Positions 10,928 through 23,496 are shown, counted from the first letter of the stretch. The stretch is 64,000 nucleotides of DNA from Colias croceus (GCF_905220415.1 NC_059556.1:1624501-1688500), one strand, 5' to 3'. Program-made: numbers and translations. Notes: generated from the sequence alone by a model not told the origin.

Positions 10928-12166
10928 CTATCTTGGTTTTGGTGAATTCGAATCCTCCTGAAAATCCTGTTCGGTTTGATTAGGTCCTAACTGCGTTTGA
11001 TAGTCGTCATGTGGTGGGTTGTTCACAGTAGTATCGTAATATGTCATGTCATACACAGGTTCATAAGTAGGTCCATTGTCATAGTAGTCATAATACTGCG
11101 TATAGTCAGGTTCTTGATAATAACCATCGTATCCGTAGTACGAGTCATTATAAGCCGCGGAGTCGTTCAAGTTAAGTTCACGAGATTTAAAATAATTGGA
11201 TGGTGGCGGATTACCAAATTTACTCCAATCATGACCCGCGATCATCCTATTAGTCGGAGGCAATTCTTTAGGAGTGAATCGTTGTACCCCACTCATAGGC
11301 TGAGGGCCTTGTGCCTGTGGTGGACTATGGCGTGGTTGTAACTTAAATACATTACTACGATGGTTATAGTTAGGTGGAGGTGCAGCGAACATTCTTTGCG
11401 TATTAGTGGGCATACGATTTTGATTAAACGGATGAGTAGGAGGCCTAAACGGGCGTGGTGCCATAGGGGCCTGCAAGTTGACTGGTAATTGATGATTCTG
11501 TAGACGCGGGGGTGTAAAAGATAACGAGGGTTGTGTGAGGTTAATCTTAGGAGTTGGTTGATTCTTAGTCGAGTCGTTTCGCGATTGGAGGTACATCACA
11601 TTAAGTTCCTCCTGGACGTATTCGAGCGCCTTTTCAATAGTAGGAGGGCGCATGCAGCGTATACGGGAACCTAGAGGTTCTTTAAGTCCTCGTACAAACG
11701 CTTGCATCGTCACTTTCTTATATAAATCGCGTTTCGCTTCAATGGTAGTGGGAATAGTTTCATGTAACGTCACATAAGTCATTATAGTACTAAACAAAGT
11801 TTGACAATGTTCGTAAAATTCTTGTGGTGTTCTACTACCTTGCGTCGTTAAGGAGAGGTCATTGTACAAGGCGGTTTCATCGCGTTGATCAGAAAAGTTA
11901 TTAATCAAAGCACTTCGAATACCTAACCAACTATCCGGGATACCATTAGAATTAATTGTACATGCCGCGGTCCCAGTTATTTTATTAAGGATACCATTCA
12001 GCAAGCACAGATTTGAAAACTCGCTACCCGGTTCGGTGCTTAAGTATTGCACAACTACTTGATCGCATATCCTAATGAACCTAGGTAAAATGTTGGGATT
12101 TCCGTCAAAATCGGGAACTAAGCGAAGGGCTTTAAAAATTGTGTCCGGGTCTCTAGGATGTGCCAT
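10928..12166 (-). CDS. gag: Errantivirus Gag
   Basis: 412 codons, ATG at 12166, stop TAG at 10930-10928. The N-terminal 200 residues resemble the capsid-type retrotransposon gag fold (PDFDGNPNILPRFI near the start, RDLYKK and AFVRGLKEPLGSRIR in the middle). The C-terminal half is proline/asparagine-rich and then tyrosine/aspartate-rich (DYTQYYDYYD), with no CCHC zinc knuckle, as is usual in the errantivirus group. It forms the capsid and packages RNA. The pol frame is -1 relative to gag and already open 50 nt before the gag stop. Confidence 0.9.
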   Translation of the reverse strand: MAHPRDPDTIFKALRLVPDFDGNPNILPRFIRICDQVVVQYLSTEPGSEFSNLCLLNGILNKITGTAACTINSNGIPDSWLGIRSALINNFSDQRDETALYNDLSLTTQGSRTPQEFYEHCQTLFSTIMTYVTLHETIPTTIEAKRDLYKKVTMQAFVRGLKEPLGSRIRCMRPPTIEKALEYVQEELNVMYLQSRNDSTKNQPTPKINLTQPSLSFTPPRLQNHQLPVNLQAPMAPRPFRPPTHPFNQNRMPTNTQRMFAAPPPNYNHRSNVFKLQPRHSPPQAQGPQPMSGVQRFTPKELPPTNRMIAGHDWSKFGNPPPSNYFKSRELNLNDSAAYNDSYYGYDGYYQEPDYTQYYDYYDNGPTYEPVYDMTYYDTTVNNPPHDDYQTQLGPNQTEQDFQEDSNSPKPR

Positions 12167-12533
12167 TTCTAAATCGAATAAATTATCTAAAAATAAACTA
12201 TTATCTAAATCTGTATCTCTATTGTTATCTACTACACGTTGGCGGGCCTGACGCGATTCAGGGTCCCGCGACCTAGAGGCTCTAGGGTGATAAATTTTGT
12301 GCTAAAGGATACACTTAGGAATAAAGGAAGCAACACGAGAGTAATTCAAGTGTACTTACATATACTGCATTTTCTGGTTTCTCTCCGTGAATCGAAGTTT
12401 GGATTCCCCTGGGCTGTTGCAGAACTGTAGATTCTTGATATCCGATGCCGGTGCTTGAAAGCCCCCAAAGTAGCTTCTCGACGTATAGTTATATCGATGT
12501 AAGATAATTAGTCTTGAATACTACTTGCGGATA
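12167..12533 (-). other. Retroelement 5' leader
   Basis: About 370 bp between the primer-binding site and the gag ATG. It should hold the packaging signal and probably the env splice donor; neither could be pinned down. A 63-codon antisense open frame here has no features of a gene. Confidence 0.5.
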
Positions 12534-12550
12534 TCCTACCGACTGCGCCA
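12534..12550 (-). promoter_or_regulatory. Primer-binding site, tRNA-Ser type
   Basis: The plus strand reads TCCTACCGACTGCGCCA, which equals the 3' end of insect tRNA-Ser including CCA; the final A is the first base of the LTR. The 17.6/297/TED group uses tRNA-Ser, gypsy itself tRNA-Lys. Confidence 0.85.
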
Positions 12551-12796
12551 AATAAGTACGCGACAGCCACAGAATAGAAAAAAAACCAAAAAACTTTCTA
12601 ATACTTTAATTAAGACTAAATTACAATTAAATATTATATCTAAAATTATTCTAACACATTCGACGATTGAATATGTAATGAATTATAATTAACTTAAAAA
12701 TAACACGAGGCGCCGAATTGGGGTCAAACGTCGTCATTTCCACAACACGCTGAAACTGCAACGTCGGCGCTCTTCTACAGTTAGGTATATGTAATT
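12550..12796 (-). repeat. 5' LTR of the errantivirus-like element
   Basis: 247 bp, identical by eye to 5390-5636. It is next to the tRNA-Ser primer-binding site and is therefore the transcription-initiating LTR. Confidence 0.95.
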
Positions 12797-12800
12797 TACC
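12797..12800. repeat. Target site duplication TACC, right copy
   Basis: Matches 5386-5389 on the other side of the element. Confidence 0.85.
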
Positions 12801-13314
12801 TACTGCTCTATTTACTGTGATCATACTCAGTGTGATTTTTAGCATTAATACACAGCTAGTATACAATAATGTACAAATACTCTATTGTTTTATTACAATA
12901 AATACCTATTTAATGTCAACAAGCCCACTTGATTTAGAAGTACTAGGTGTATTTGATGGCTAGACCTGGAGATTCTTACTTACATCAAACACGAGTGACC
13001 TAAAACCATTTTAGTAAGAGCACAGCGACATATTATTATCCGTGTACTATCTATATTATATTTATTATCCGTCTATTTACTTATTTCAATATTTTTATGT
13101 CTGATGTTAATACACACAAGAAACATGTTACAAGAAAAGTTGGTTTGAAAATAAAAAGGTAGCAAAAATTTGGCAAGATTTTATTCAAATTCTTTTTATA
13201 TACCATTCTACGTTGTTAGATGATAGTATACCTACTATTTCGAGTCTACCCAATGATCCTTTCATTCATTACATTCACTATACTCAAACTCAAAGATTTA
13301 TTTATTCAATTAGT

Positions 13315-13402
13315 ATAGATAGAGTGATTCAAGAGGAAGGTTTTAGTATATAATTTATAAGGTTTTAGACAAAGCGGGCGAAGCCGCGGGCGGTAAGCTA
13401 GT
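13315..13402 (+). mobile_element. Helitron-like family C fragment
   Basis: The 3' half only: 'atagagtgattcaagagga', then 'gacaaagcgggcgaagccgc' and CTAGT at the end. The same family is seen complete at 50933-51113. Confidence 0.55.
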
Positions 13403-13723
13403 ACATAATATATCCAAAACTTCATCAAAACAACCCCATAATCCATACCAATTTGCGACATCAAACTACTTATTCAATAATCGATTCCACATCGAATTAA
13501 TCCGATGATCGATCAACTGGGCTGAGATCAAAAAACTTTTCTCATTACGACCATACTGTTCATTTGACAACTTGATTCCGAAGTTTGACAAATAAATCCC
13601 ATCTTGAAATTCATAGAGCCAGCTCAGGAGCCATCTTAGCGTAAACGTTTGGTTATGTTTTTGTAGTGATAAAAGATAGTACTGAAGAATCTCAAATTTA
13701 GTTTTATAGTATTCAAATCACTA

Positions 13724-13895
13724 CGTTATAAAGTCGCTGACTGTCCTCTCTATGTGTGCTTATATCTTGAAAACTACGAAACGGATTTTGATGCGGTCTT
13801 TTAATACATATAGAATGGTTCTCGAGGAAGTTTTTAATATAGGTATAATATGTAAATTGTTAAGTTTTAGACAAAGCGGGCGAAGCCGTGGGCGA
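13724..13895 (+). mobile_element. Helitron-like family C copy
   Basis: It has the family hallmarks 'aaagtcgctg', 'acggattttgatgcggt' and 'gacaaagcgggcgaagcc', but the terminal CTAG is degraded. A 63-codon open frame through it is not a gene. Confidence 0.5.
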
Positions 13896-14720
13896 AAAGG
13901 CTTTATAAATGGGAAAAAAAATATTTCGGACTTAAAATTATGATGTAGGTAAGTGATTATGTAACAGTACATTAAAGCAATCTTGACATCCTCTCAAAGC
14001 CGCGTTTCCAGTCCCTAAAAAACACATGCTACGAATTGAGAACCTCTTACATTTTTGGGAACCTCGGTTAAAGAGTTAAGAGGGTACTTCGTTCAGTGAA
14101 TAAATCTGTGTGAAAAATTAGTTGAAATACCTTTAAGTACATAAGCTCATAGTGTAGATTATAACATAATATTAATAAAATAATGATGCCTTCTTCGTGG
14201 GGTAACACGACAAAGCTCCATCAAAATCGATCTAGCTGCAAAATAACAAACATACGGATTTTCATATTTATATTATTCATAGGAACATAATTATTATTCA
14301 TACGCTCCAAATAATTACTGCATTTTTTTTTTCTTTTCTTCACTCCTAATAATTGTATTACTGTATTACTTACATAACTCTTAAGTTCTAATATTTATTT
14401 TAACACATTAATGTTCTCACTAAACTCCTATCATGCATCTCAAGATAAAATGTTAACTGAATCGCTAATAATGTTTCACCTAGTGACTAAAAACTTCCGT
14501 CAAAGTGACCAAAGTAAATATTTAAGTGGCTGAAGTTAGTAGCGACTGAGTGCATCGGAAGTTAGAGTTCACTAACTGCTGATTAGAGTTAGACCTTAAT
14601 ATGTTATTTAGTCTTTAAGTAAAATAAAATTTTCAAATCTGAATCTAGCTTGCTAGTATGCTACGCCATGTATCGAAAGTAAGTGCAGCATAATGCGTTA
14701 TTTCCAAATACATAATATAA

Positions 14721-14943
14721 ATCCTACTAATATTATAAATGCGAAAGTTTGTATGGATGTATGGATGTTTGTTACTCTTTCACGTAAAAACTACTGAACC
14801 GATTACAATGAAATTTAGCACACATATAGAGGGTAACTTTGATTAACACATAGGATAGTTTTTATCCCGGAAATCCCACGGGGACGGGAACTATGCGGGT
14901 TTTCCTTTGCAAACGCGGGCGAAGCCGCGGGCGGAAATCTAGT
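14721..14943 (+). mobile_element. Helitron-like family B, near complete
   Basis: It starts A|TCCTACTAATATTATAAATGC and ends with the hairpin segment GCGGGCGAAGCCGCGGGC and CTAG|T. It contains the family B core 'gggaactatgcgggttttcc'. About 220 bp, non-coding. Confidence 0.6.
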
Positions 14944-14957
14944 GAAATAAATAAAAA

Positions 14958-15183
14958 AGAGTGTGTGTACTTTATACTTATGTACACGCGTTAGAAGTTA
15001 TACTTCTTTGGCGTATGGAAAAAAAATACTAGAATATATAACTTGAACATAGTTACATACCACCTAGAACTAACTTCATGCTGTTAAATTTAGGTTTCGG
15101 TGTGCGCGTGCATCGTAAAAATTCACTCTCATCATTTTTCTTTATCGCGCCAAAAGAAGTACAACTTCAAAAACAAATATAAA
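14958..15183 (+). mobile_element. MITE of the GAAGTGAAACTTC family
   Basis: It is bounded by GTACACGCGTTAGAAGTTATACTTC-like and AAAGAAGTACAACTTC-like ends that mirror each other. Related copies are at 19300-19462, 47105-47330, 55110-55268 and 58966-59128. No coding capacity. Confidence 0.45.
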
Positions 15184-17209
15184 AGCTTACAAAACATACA
15201 TACGATGCACGCCCGATCAAATGCACTTCATAGACCCAAAAACATTTAGAGCTGCACAATTGAATAAAATAAATGATTTCAACGATTTGTATGATATGCA
15301 CAAATATAAAAGGCGTATTAGATATCAAAAGGACGTAAACAATACGGCAGTCGGCAGTCGCATTACGGCTAGATAATGGCGCATTATCTGAGATCGATTA
15401 CAGTTATCTGTAATAAGATCTTATTCCGTGCTACCACACAATGAGCGAGCTTTGTCCTGGCTGAAGGGTGTGGGTAAAATGCCGTTTTTGAAATGCGAAT
15501 TTGTGTTTAGGATTTGCAAGGGATTTTTTGTAAAAAATCCTATTCATGTACTTTTAATTTCTATAGTTAAAAATATTTTATCGTTGACAAATTAATTATG
15601 AATAATGTGTAATTTATAAAATATTATTTATGTTTATAAATAGGTTTATACTTACGTATTTAGAAAACTAAGTAGTTGTCTTCAAATAAGTTATTTTGAA
15701 TAAAATAAGTTTTGTTGTCTAGATAACGTTGCTTATTTTGTTTTATTTATCAGATTTTCTGAGTATAATGTTTTCTTGGTTTCGTATTTTAAAACTCTAG
15801 GTATTCAATTTTTCTTAATTCTCGTTAACATCATAATGCAGATCTTAATTTATATTCCACACCAAACTTTTTCAAAAGAAATCGCAACTATACATAAAAA
15901 ATAAAAATATCAACGTGTCACCGAGCGCCATTTTAGCGTTGCTCGTCTAGTTGAATAGAGGTCCTTCTCATTAGCATTTCCAAGTTAGCAAAATGTAAAG
16001 CTCAAGACTGCAGCGGACCAATGAAGCTATTTATATTCATTTATCCTACAAAGGTATTAATTACGACTTAATTTTTAATGGCTTTGATGGTTAACAATTG
16101 TGCCCGCTCTAGACGTTATGAGGTCTGTGTTTATTTTGGTATTAAGAAAGTATGTCGTATAATTTAACTGTATTTTGGTAAGATTTTTAAGTTCTTTAAA
16201 ATTCATTGAAGAAGACGGAGACCACTCCATGGAACATTAAAAATATGCTTATTTTACATTTTTCTTGTCAATGATAGATAGAATGTTAAAAAGCAATTGA
16301 AAATACTTTTCATTTCATTCATTTTTTTAACCACATTTACACTAAAATTTAAATACTACGAAAATTTGAAAATATTTGAATTTTATCTCTCAACCGAACC
16401 TTAGACTACATGATCCTGTTTTTAACCACCAAACCATCACACTCATACAAAAGTAATAATTTCTTTTTAACCGTCACAAAACTTCTCGACCCCTAATAAT
16501 TGTTCCAAGTTTTTCAATCCACCAAACGTAAACAATATGTACGTACGAACAACAAAATACATAATTTTCCCGTAATTAGCACATTCTAAAATCACCCATA
16601 AGCCTATATATTAAGAACGATATTTGTATCAACGTATTGTTATACAAAATTCGTTCTATACAACTCGTCGGCTGTCTGCAAAATGATTATTATCTCTTTA
16701 ATTTCGCAAGCTATAGTCGCCTTTATTTTTGTTGAAATAAGGGTGTTAATTGCGTGTGCGTATTATTGTATAAAAAATGGAAAAGCTCGTACAAGTAGTC
16801 GGACCACATTATTTATTTAGGCCCTCTCTAGGGCTTTCAGAGTTGAAAGATTAATCATTATCAAATAATTTTTTTGTTTGTTGGAAAATTTTTCACGATG
16901 AATGAAGTTTTTTAATAAATATAATGAGTTTAGTTCTTTACTACTTAGGAAAGGTTAAGTCTGGATTATCGAGTATAATAGATACAAGTACAGACTACAG
17001 ATAAAGCCGCCTGGTTTCCTTTTGTTATATTTTATAACACAAAACTGATTCTGAACTGCATTTAATAATATAATAAAAAACATTTTTAGCAAAATAATCC
17101 TCGATTAAATATTTGATAATATCTTTGATATTAACAATTTGACATTCTTAAAAAGGTGATTTGTGTAACTCTTAATTTATATATTATCTTAATTTATATA
17201 TTACTAATT

Positions 17210-17432
17210 TACTGGGTTTCTGCCCGCGGCTTCGCCCGCGTAGTCAAAGAAAAACCCGCATAGTTCACGTTCCCGTGGACTCCCGATTTCGGGGATTGCG
17301 TCATTTTTCCGGGATAAAAAGTAGCCTATGTCTTTTCTCGGGTATCAACATATCTCCATGCCAAATTTCATGAAAATTGGTTCAGTAGTTTAGGCGTGAC
17401 AGACAGAGTTACTTTCGCATTTATAATATGGA
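17210..17432 (-). mobile_element. Helitron-like family B, reverse orientation
   Basis: Begins with 'ctgcccgcggcttcgcccgc' and ends 'ttcgcatttataatatggat', the reverse of the 14721 copy, with the extra 'aaaagtagcctatgtc' block. Confidence 0.55.
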
Positions 17433-18330
17433 TAATAAGTAGATGGATCTGACAATTCTTAAAAAGGTGATTTGTGTAACTCTTAATTTATATATATATT
17501 ATTTTCGTTTATGTATATATTTTATGGAGTATGTATTCATCAATTTAATTTTACCCAAATCCTGCCTATTACAATATTGTAATGTCTTGCACTTTTTGCT
17601 ATTGGTAGTGCAATCACAGAAGCTCAATGAAAATCAATAATTTAAACACAGCAAACATATCTAGATCTCTAAAACACACGCTTAGCCATATATCAAAAGA
17701 ATCTATCTACACTGGTTAGCAAAGAAAAGCTCTAATATTATTGGATTTAATACCGTCATTGTTATTTAGCGTAAGTAGCCCAATAGTATGAATGCCTGTT
17801 ACCATGATCTTATAGCAGTTTTATTCCCTGTGTGGGAAAGAGATGGCGCTACACGACCTACATAGCGCTGTCTCTTTCTCACACTGGATATATTATAATG
17901 CTTTAAGACAGGGGTTGGTACTACAATGAAGTCAATTATGGCTCATATAATTGCACTAGCCTCATACTTTATTAACAATCCAATTTAATTGCGTTTTCCT
18001 TTTATTTTTGCACTTCGTTAAAATAAAACGTGAAGTATAATTGAAATAATGTCGGCTTAGTTTATTCATTGAGATAAAAAGGAATTTCTTTGTAGTTTTT
18101 TGTATCTTGAACTAAAGATTCCAGGATACCAGTTACTGATAATCCGTACTTCAATAATTTATATTAGAAAATGTATTTGTTGGTTTGTCTTTCTTTCACG
18201 TCGCATCGGAAGAATTTTATGTTATGATTTTTGTGTCTGGAGATAGGAGACTAAACAGAGATATACCAACTACATTGTATTAGGTAGATACCACATAGAT
18301 ACTGAATCACTACATAGGTAGTACCTGTAA

Positions 18331-18505
18331 AACAAAGTCGCTTTCTCTGTCCCTTTGTCCCTTTGTATGCTTAAATCTTTCAAACTACGCAACGGATTTT
18401 GATGCGGTTTTTTTATTAGATAGAGTGATTCAAGAGGAAGGTTTTAGTATATAATTTATTAGGTTTTAGACAAAGCGGGTGAAGCCGCGGGCGGTAAGCT
18501 TGTAA
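18331..18505 (+). mobile_element. Helitron-like family C copy
   Basis: 'acaaagtcgctttctctgtc' to 'gcgggcggtaagctTGT', with a single change in the terminal CTAGT. Confidence 0.55.
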
Positions 18506-19299
18506 CGTATATGGCTACTAAATCTCAATTCCTTATTTTGTCGGTAAAGAGTCAATCTTCTCAATATCAATTGGGAAGATTTATTATTTACCGTGTAGGA
18601 AGAATATATCAGTCAAATATATTGTAAGGATTTTATTTGTTTGTTTCTTTTGTTCCAGGAAATTGATATGAAAATAACAAAAGAGAGAACACATTCAAGA
18701 GGAAAATATTCAAATTAAACCGTTATTATCAAACACAAAAGCCAGGAATCAGAATACAATACCCCTCTTTCTATACGTCGGATAAATGTTATTTGGTGAA
18801 ATCTTATAAAGGCGATCGAGGGAACAAATCGAATAATAAATAAATCAGGCCGATGTAGAAACATATTTTGGCGAGCCGTAAAGGGCGTCATAAAAATGAC
18901 CCAAACCTCTTTGCTATGAACCTTTTTATAAAAAAGAATATAAGCAGATTATTTTACAGAAAGTGGTATAATTCTAACTTTAAGCAATCCTAAATAATAT
19001 GACATTATTTGACTCTGAAAAAAAATAGGTTTCGACAAGCATAAACAGAAAATGCTACTAAAACTTGATAAATGAGCATCTGACATTGTAGCTTTAAAAT
19101 ATAGTATTATACATAATATATATATTTCACTTTTGCACTCGTCTGTACAAAATAAACAACGCCTGGTATACGTCTAATAGCAGTATCTCACGAGATAGTA
19201 ATTAGTACGATTCGGTCTAGACCACACTCAGCACATCACTAATTGAGCATGATGTTAGCAAGCTTGAGCTTAAGTGTACAGTCGGGTGGAAATTGAGAA

Positions 19300-19462
19300 T
19301 TCTTTTGAACTGAAACTTTTTTAGGCGCGTTGAGAGTAAAATTTCAATGGCAATACCGTCACGTCATGGAGTAAGGCGACGATTTTGATTTATTAGAATC
19401 TTGAGAGAATCTAAAGAAGTTTCACTTCTGACACGTGTGCTCAGCACACACGCTCCTTTTCT
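19300..19462 (-). mobile_element. MITE of the GAAGTGAAACTTC family
   Basis: Reverse copy with the block 'taaggcgacgattttgattt' and the end 'gaagtttcacttctgacac', next to a GTGTGCTCAGCACAC palindrome. Non-coding. Confidence 0.5.
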
Positions 19463-20552
19463 TTTAATAATAGTGTGTATGTTGTCTAACTGTTAGAGTT
19501 AGTTAAAAGGGTCAAATATCTCCAAAAAAATAGGAATAGAAAAGAATGTACAAATTACAGCACTGCCAAGTATCATCAAAATCCGTTCATTAGGTTTCGC
19601 GTAAAAGAGTAACAAACATATGTACATGATACAAACCCTTACTAACTTTCTCAATTATTATAATATTACTAGAATGTAGATAAGGCCATCTTATTCCAAG
19701 GATACTTCTGCGATTCACGATCAATATTAATGTTGACACAATGTGACTAAGAAAAATAAACAAATAGTATAAAATCATAATAAAAATAAAACTTACAAAA
19801 GCATTGTCTTTGGAACTGTACAATTAATTTTCTTACGTGGTTAGCAAAGCTTTAAGATCGGTGGAAGCCAATTGTCAAATGTGCTATACTGTGGAATTCT
19901 TTAAGTAAATCCTAATAATGATAATAAAATAAATAGTTGTTTAACTTAAAAAGCTATTTTTTATATTGTTTATTTATTTAAACAGAGGATTTATTATACT
20001 GATTTGCTTACAGAGTAAAAGGTAGTAAAAATATACTATGATAAAAATATTAGAACATATAAGTACAGGTTGTGGTAAATTATTTTTCATTATACATAGA
20101 AATATAGACAGCATCCTAAGTTATCCTAATTTGGTTTAAAATTTAACAAAACATGTATGCTAAGTAATTATTAAACGATTTTGTACATTATTTGTTACAG
20201 GAAGCTAAATTTTTCATTACAGGTCAGCTCAGCTTTAAGCGGACAATCAACTAAACAAATAGGTTATTCAATTCAATCCATCTTTTTCGAAGTCGGTATT
20301 AACATTTCAACAAACTTCTGAACCAAGTTAATGACCAAAGACCAACTTGTTTGAACTATGAAGTCAAGTTTAATTAAACGGTTATCTTTAACTGTGTGTT
20401 TAACATCGAACTTAGGCCTTTGTTTAAGGATTACTAGGAATAATAGCGGCGTGTATGCGGGCTGTTTTATCTTTGGGTTTGCGGCCGTATTATGGGAATG
20501 GGGAATAAGATATTTTCTACACTTCTATAGAAAGAGCAACACATAATACTTA

Positions 20553-20758
20553 ATCTATACTAATATTATAAAGCTGAAGAGTTTGTTTGTTTGTTTGTTT
20601 GAACGCGCTAATCTCGGTAACTACTGGTCCGATTTGAAAAATTCTTTCGGTGTTAGATAGTCCATTTATCGAGGAAGGCTATATGGCTATAGGTATGTCA
20701 TTACGCTTAAACCAACTGGAGTGGAGTGGTGCTGGTAAAACCGTAAGGCACAGCTAGT
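20553..20758 (+). mobile_element. Helitron-like family A, near complete
   Basis: A|TCTATACTAATATTATAAAG to GCTAG|T, with the usual internal blocks, slightly diverged in the 3' third. Confidence 0.6.
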
Positions 20759-21683
20759 AATAAAATTATAACATATTAGTCAAGGCTTCATATATGTGCA
20801 TACGTTTCCAACTGTCATTACCGGTCAGCGTGCGGTCTACGAGACTCACCAAACTAAAAATATCGTAGCACCGACAAGCGTATTACCACAGACTAATAAT
20901 AATATACTACGTATACAAGTATTACCATAATATAGTATACAGAGACGGTGTTATCTTCGAAAAGCTCGAGCAAGCCAATTAACAAAAAATGATATTTTTT
21001 ATGCTTATAATGAATATGAAATGAAATGAAATAAATTTATAGGTCCATTTTATGTTTTACAATTAATGTACGACAGTGGGTCCCAAACTAAGTGAAATAC
21101 TTGTGTCTTGGGACCCTGAGTTACGCTTCTTGGTTATATAGATATGTTATACAGTAATATAATCATCCCTCTACAATTTTAAACATAAAAATTAGTGAAG
21201 GGGGTTAAATGTTTGCACCGAGGACACTATGATTGCGTAAAATTAATTCAAAAATTAAAGTGTAACAAGCAAACGAACAGAGACTCAAAATAAATAAGTA
21301 AGTATAGCATTTGTCTTCAAAATCAAAGGAAACCAGCGCTAAATTAATAATAATTAAAACCTATGTTTTACTCGGTAAATAAATAAAATAAATAAAATAA
21401 AAATAAAAATCGTTTATTTAGTACTAAGTAATACATAACACAATACAATTTGAACTCGACGATCGCCTCTACTAGGTACAATACGGTAACAATGTAGCTT
21501 TCAAAGTGTTGAAGAATTTTTACGTGAGTTTAATTTGGTCGAATACTTTTTGAGTTTTACCCTAACAAACATTTAAATCTATTGCCGAATTGTGTCTAGT
21601 ATAGCTTTGCATTTATCCCTAGTTCAGTTAGTCCAATCAATCATTCTTTAAAAAACATAGGTATATAAACGTATACAGTACCT

Positions 21684-21931
21684 ACTAGCTTTCTGCCCGC
21701 GGCTTCGCCCGCGCAGTCAAAGGAAAACCCGCATAGTTCCCGTTCCCGTGGGATTTCCAGAATAAAACCTATCCTATGTCCCGGGGTAAAAAGTAGCCTA
21801 TGTCCTTTCGCGGGTATCAAAATATCTATATACTTACCAAATTTCTTGCAAATTGATTCAGTAGTTAAGGCGTGATTGAGTAACAGACAGACAGACAGAG
21901 TTACTTTCGCATTTATAATATTAGTATGGAT
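21684..21931 (-). mobile_element. Helitron-like family B, near complete
   Basis: Reverse copy from ACTAG through the GC-rich hairpin to a GACA microsatellite (cagacagacagacagag) and 'ataatattagtatggat'. The GACA run near the 5' end is characteristic of Lep1/MINE-type elements. Confidence 0.6.
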
Positions 21932-22343
21932 AGCTACATCCAAATACGGCGACCGAAATCAGATTTTCGTTTTAAAGTCGTTAAAACAAGTTAACCGGTA
22001 TCAGAATAAGCCCGCGGGTGGATATCGCTATCACCAAAACTTCGCCTTTGAGACGTTCTATTTTATCTGAATAAGTTTTGAAACTTAACTGCTGGACCGT
22101 TTCGAGCATATTTTCAAGTTCCATTATAATAATTTGGCTTTTGGCGTGTTTTTTTTCAAAAGTAATTTGATGTTTGAATGCATTATCTGTAGTAATTTTA
22201 TATTAAAAATAGTGTTCAAAGACTTTTCCCATAAAAGATGAATTCTTCAGTAGTATCTATTTAAAACATAGGTTCTGATTAATAAGAGTACAAACTTCTC
22301 ATAATATTTAACCTAGGTGCTCCAACCTCTAGAAATATATCGT

Positions 22344-22569
22344 ACTAGCTTTCCGCCGGCGGCTCCGCCCGCGGTTTCAAAGAAAAACTCGCATAGTTCC
22401 CGTTCCCGTGGAATTTCCGGGATAAAACTTATCCTATATTACTCGTGGATAATGTAGTTTTCGAATGGTGAAAGAATTTTTAAAATCGGTCCAGTAGTTT
22501 ATGAGCCTATTCATTACAATCAAACAAACAAACAAACAAAGTTTTCCTCTTTATAATATTAGTGTAGAT
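22344..22569 (-). mobile_element. Helitron-like family B variant (B2)
   Basis: Reverse copy. Its 5' part ('tcattacaatcaaacaaac', 'agttttcctctttataatat') differs from other family B copies and is shared with 56190-56406 and with the hybrid element at 50501-50697. Confidence 0.6.
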
Positions 22570-23318
22570 AATATATATGTATAAAATATTATGTACTCTA
22601 ATTGCCTGCCAAAATACTAGTTTCTGACTAGCATCTTAGCATCTCGTTACAATATAACAATAATGACAAAGCAATTCTCATTCCGGACACAGAGCTTAAC
22701 TCCTGTGTCGATGAATTTGTTACTAGTTAATTTTCTACTTCGACGGACAAAGCCTTGGATGTGGGAAATGTGACGTATCCATTATTATTTTATTTTAGTC
22801 GCTCAAGATGGCCACAGCGACCAGCGTAAGAGCAAACAAAAACTTGAATAAATATAATCTATGTCAATTCAGAACATTGAAGCTTTCTGGAAGAAGAACT
22901 TTCTAAATCGGCTTAGTACTTTTTGAAATTATACTCCTACAAACCATTTTTTTAAAGTATTCATTGCTATACAGAAGAGTTAATCTAAATAAATGTTGAT
23001 TGAAAATTTATGATCGTGTTTTATTTAGAGGTAGGGGATAGTAAGTAATTGTATTGCATATTTTTGTTTTACTCCTAATCAATTAAATATTATCAACAAA
23101 TATTCATATACCCTATCCAAGTTTCTCACATCCGCGAACACGTCTCACTCTGTCTGTAATTAGTCGCTCGGTCCCGCACTTCCGACATTTACGAGATCAA
23201 CTAAAAAACTTCGTAATGTCCTTTGCATTCGCTCCAAGTATTGATGAACGGGTTAATATTAAGTTGCATTTGTTTACGACCTTTTGTGCTATAAAGTGTG
23301 AGTTTTGATTTTTTATTT

Positions 23319-23496
23319 TTAAGCTATTGCATAGCTTCTATCGCGGGCCTCGAGCGCGAGGACCGAATCGAGAAATTCCGTAACGAAAAATCCTCACGCT
23401 CCCCACTCCGACGGGCTCGGAGGTGTGGCTTGAAGGCATGCTATGCAATAAATAGCTTTACCGCGGCAGTCCCCGAGTGACACACGTCTTTTTTTT
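23319..23496 (+). repeat. SINE-like family D element with T-tract end
   Basis: The repeat 'ttaagctattgcatagcttc ... ccgaatcgagaaattccg ... ccgcggcagtccccgag ... cacgtcttttttt'. Three further copies are at 53078-53248, 54647-54818 and 56618-56780, all in the same orientation. An internal inverted repeat (AAGCTATTGCATAGC and its complement) and a terminal T run suggest a pol III-type short element. I do not recognise the family. Confidence 0.6.

Larger units (their letters stand above)
5390..12796 (-). mobile_element. Full-length errantivirus-like Ty3/gypsy LTR retroelement (17.6/TED-like)
   Basis: A 7,407-bp endogenous retrovirus-type element on the minus strand. Order in transcript sense: 5' LTR (12550-12796), tRNA-Ser primer-binding site, gag (12166-10928), pol (10925-7299, overlapping gag in the -1 frame), env (7342-5663, broken by one stop), polypurine tract (just above 5636), 3' LTR (5390-5636). 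The two 247-bp LTRs look identical by eye and the insertion is flanked by TACC on both sides, so it is recent. Three ORFs, a tRNA-Ser primer, no CCHC knuckle in gag and a furin-type site in env place it with insect errantiviruses of the 17.6/TED group. Gag and pol are intact, so it could supply proteins for retrotransposition; env is interrupted. It lies in gene-free DNA. Confidence 0.95.

Noticed and set aside
9823..11341. Plus-strand open frames inside gag and pol (9823-10062, 10423-10659, 10997-11341)
   Set aside because: Antisense shadows of intact gag-pol frames.
20358..20546. 62-codon frame with a membrane-like segment
   Set aside because: Short, isolated, no splice context and no recognisable homology; hydrophobic frames are common in AT-rich DNA.
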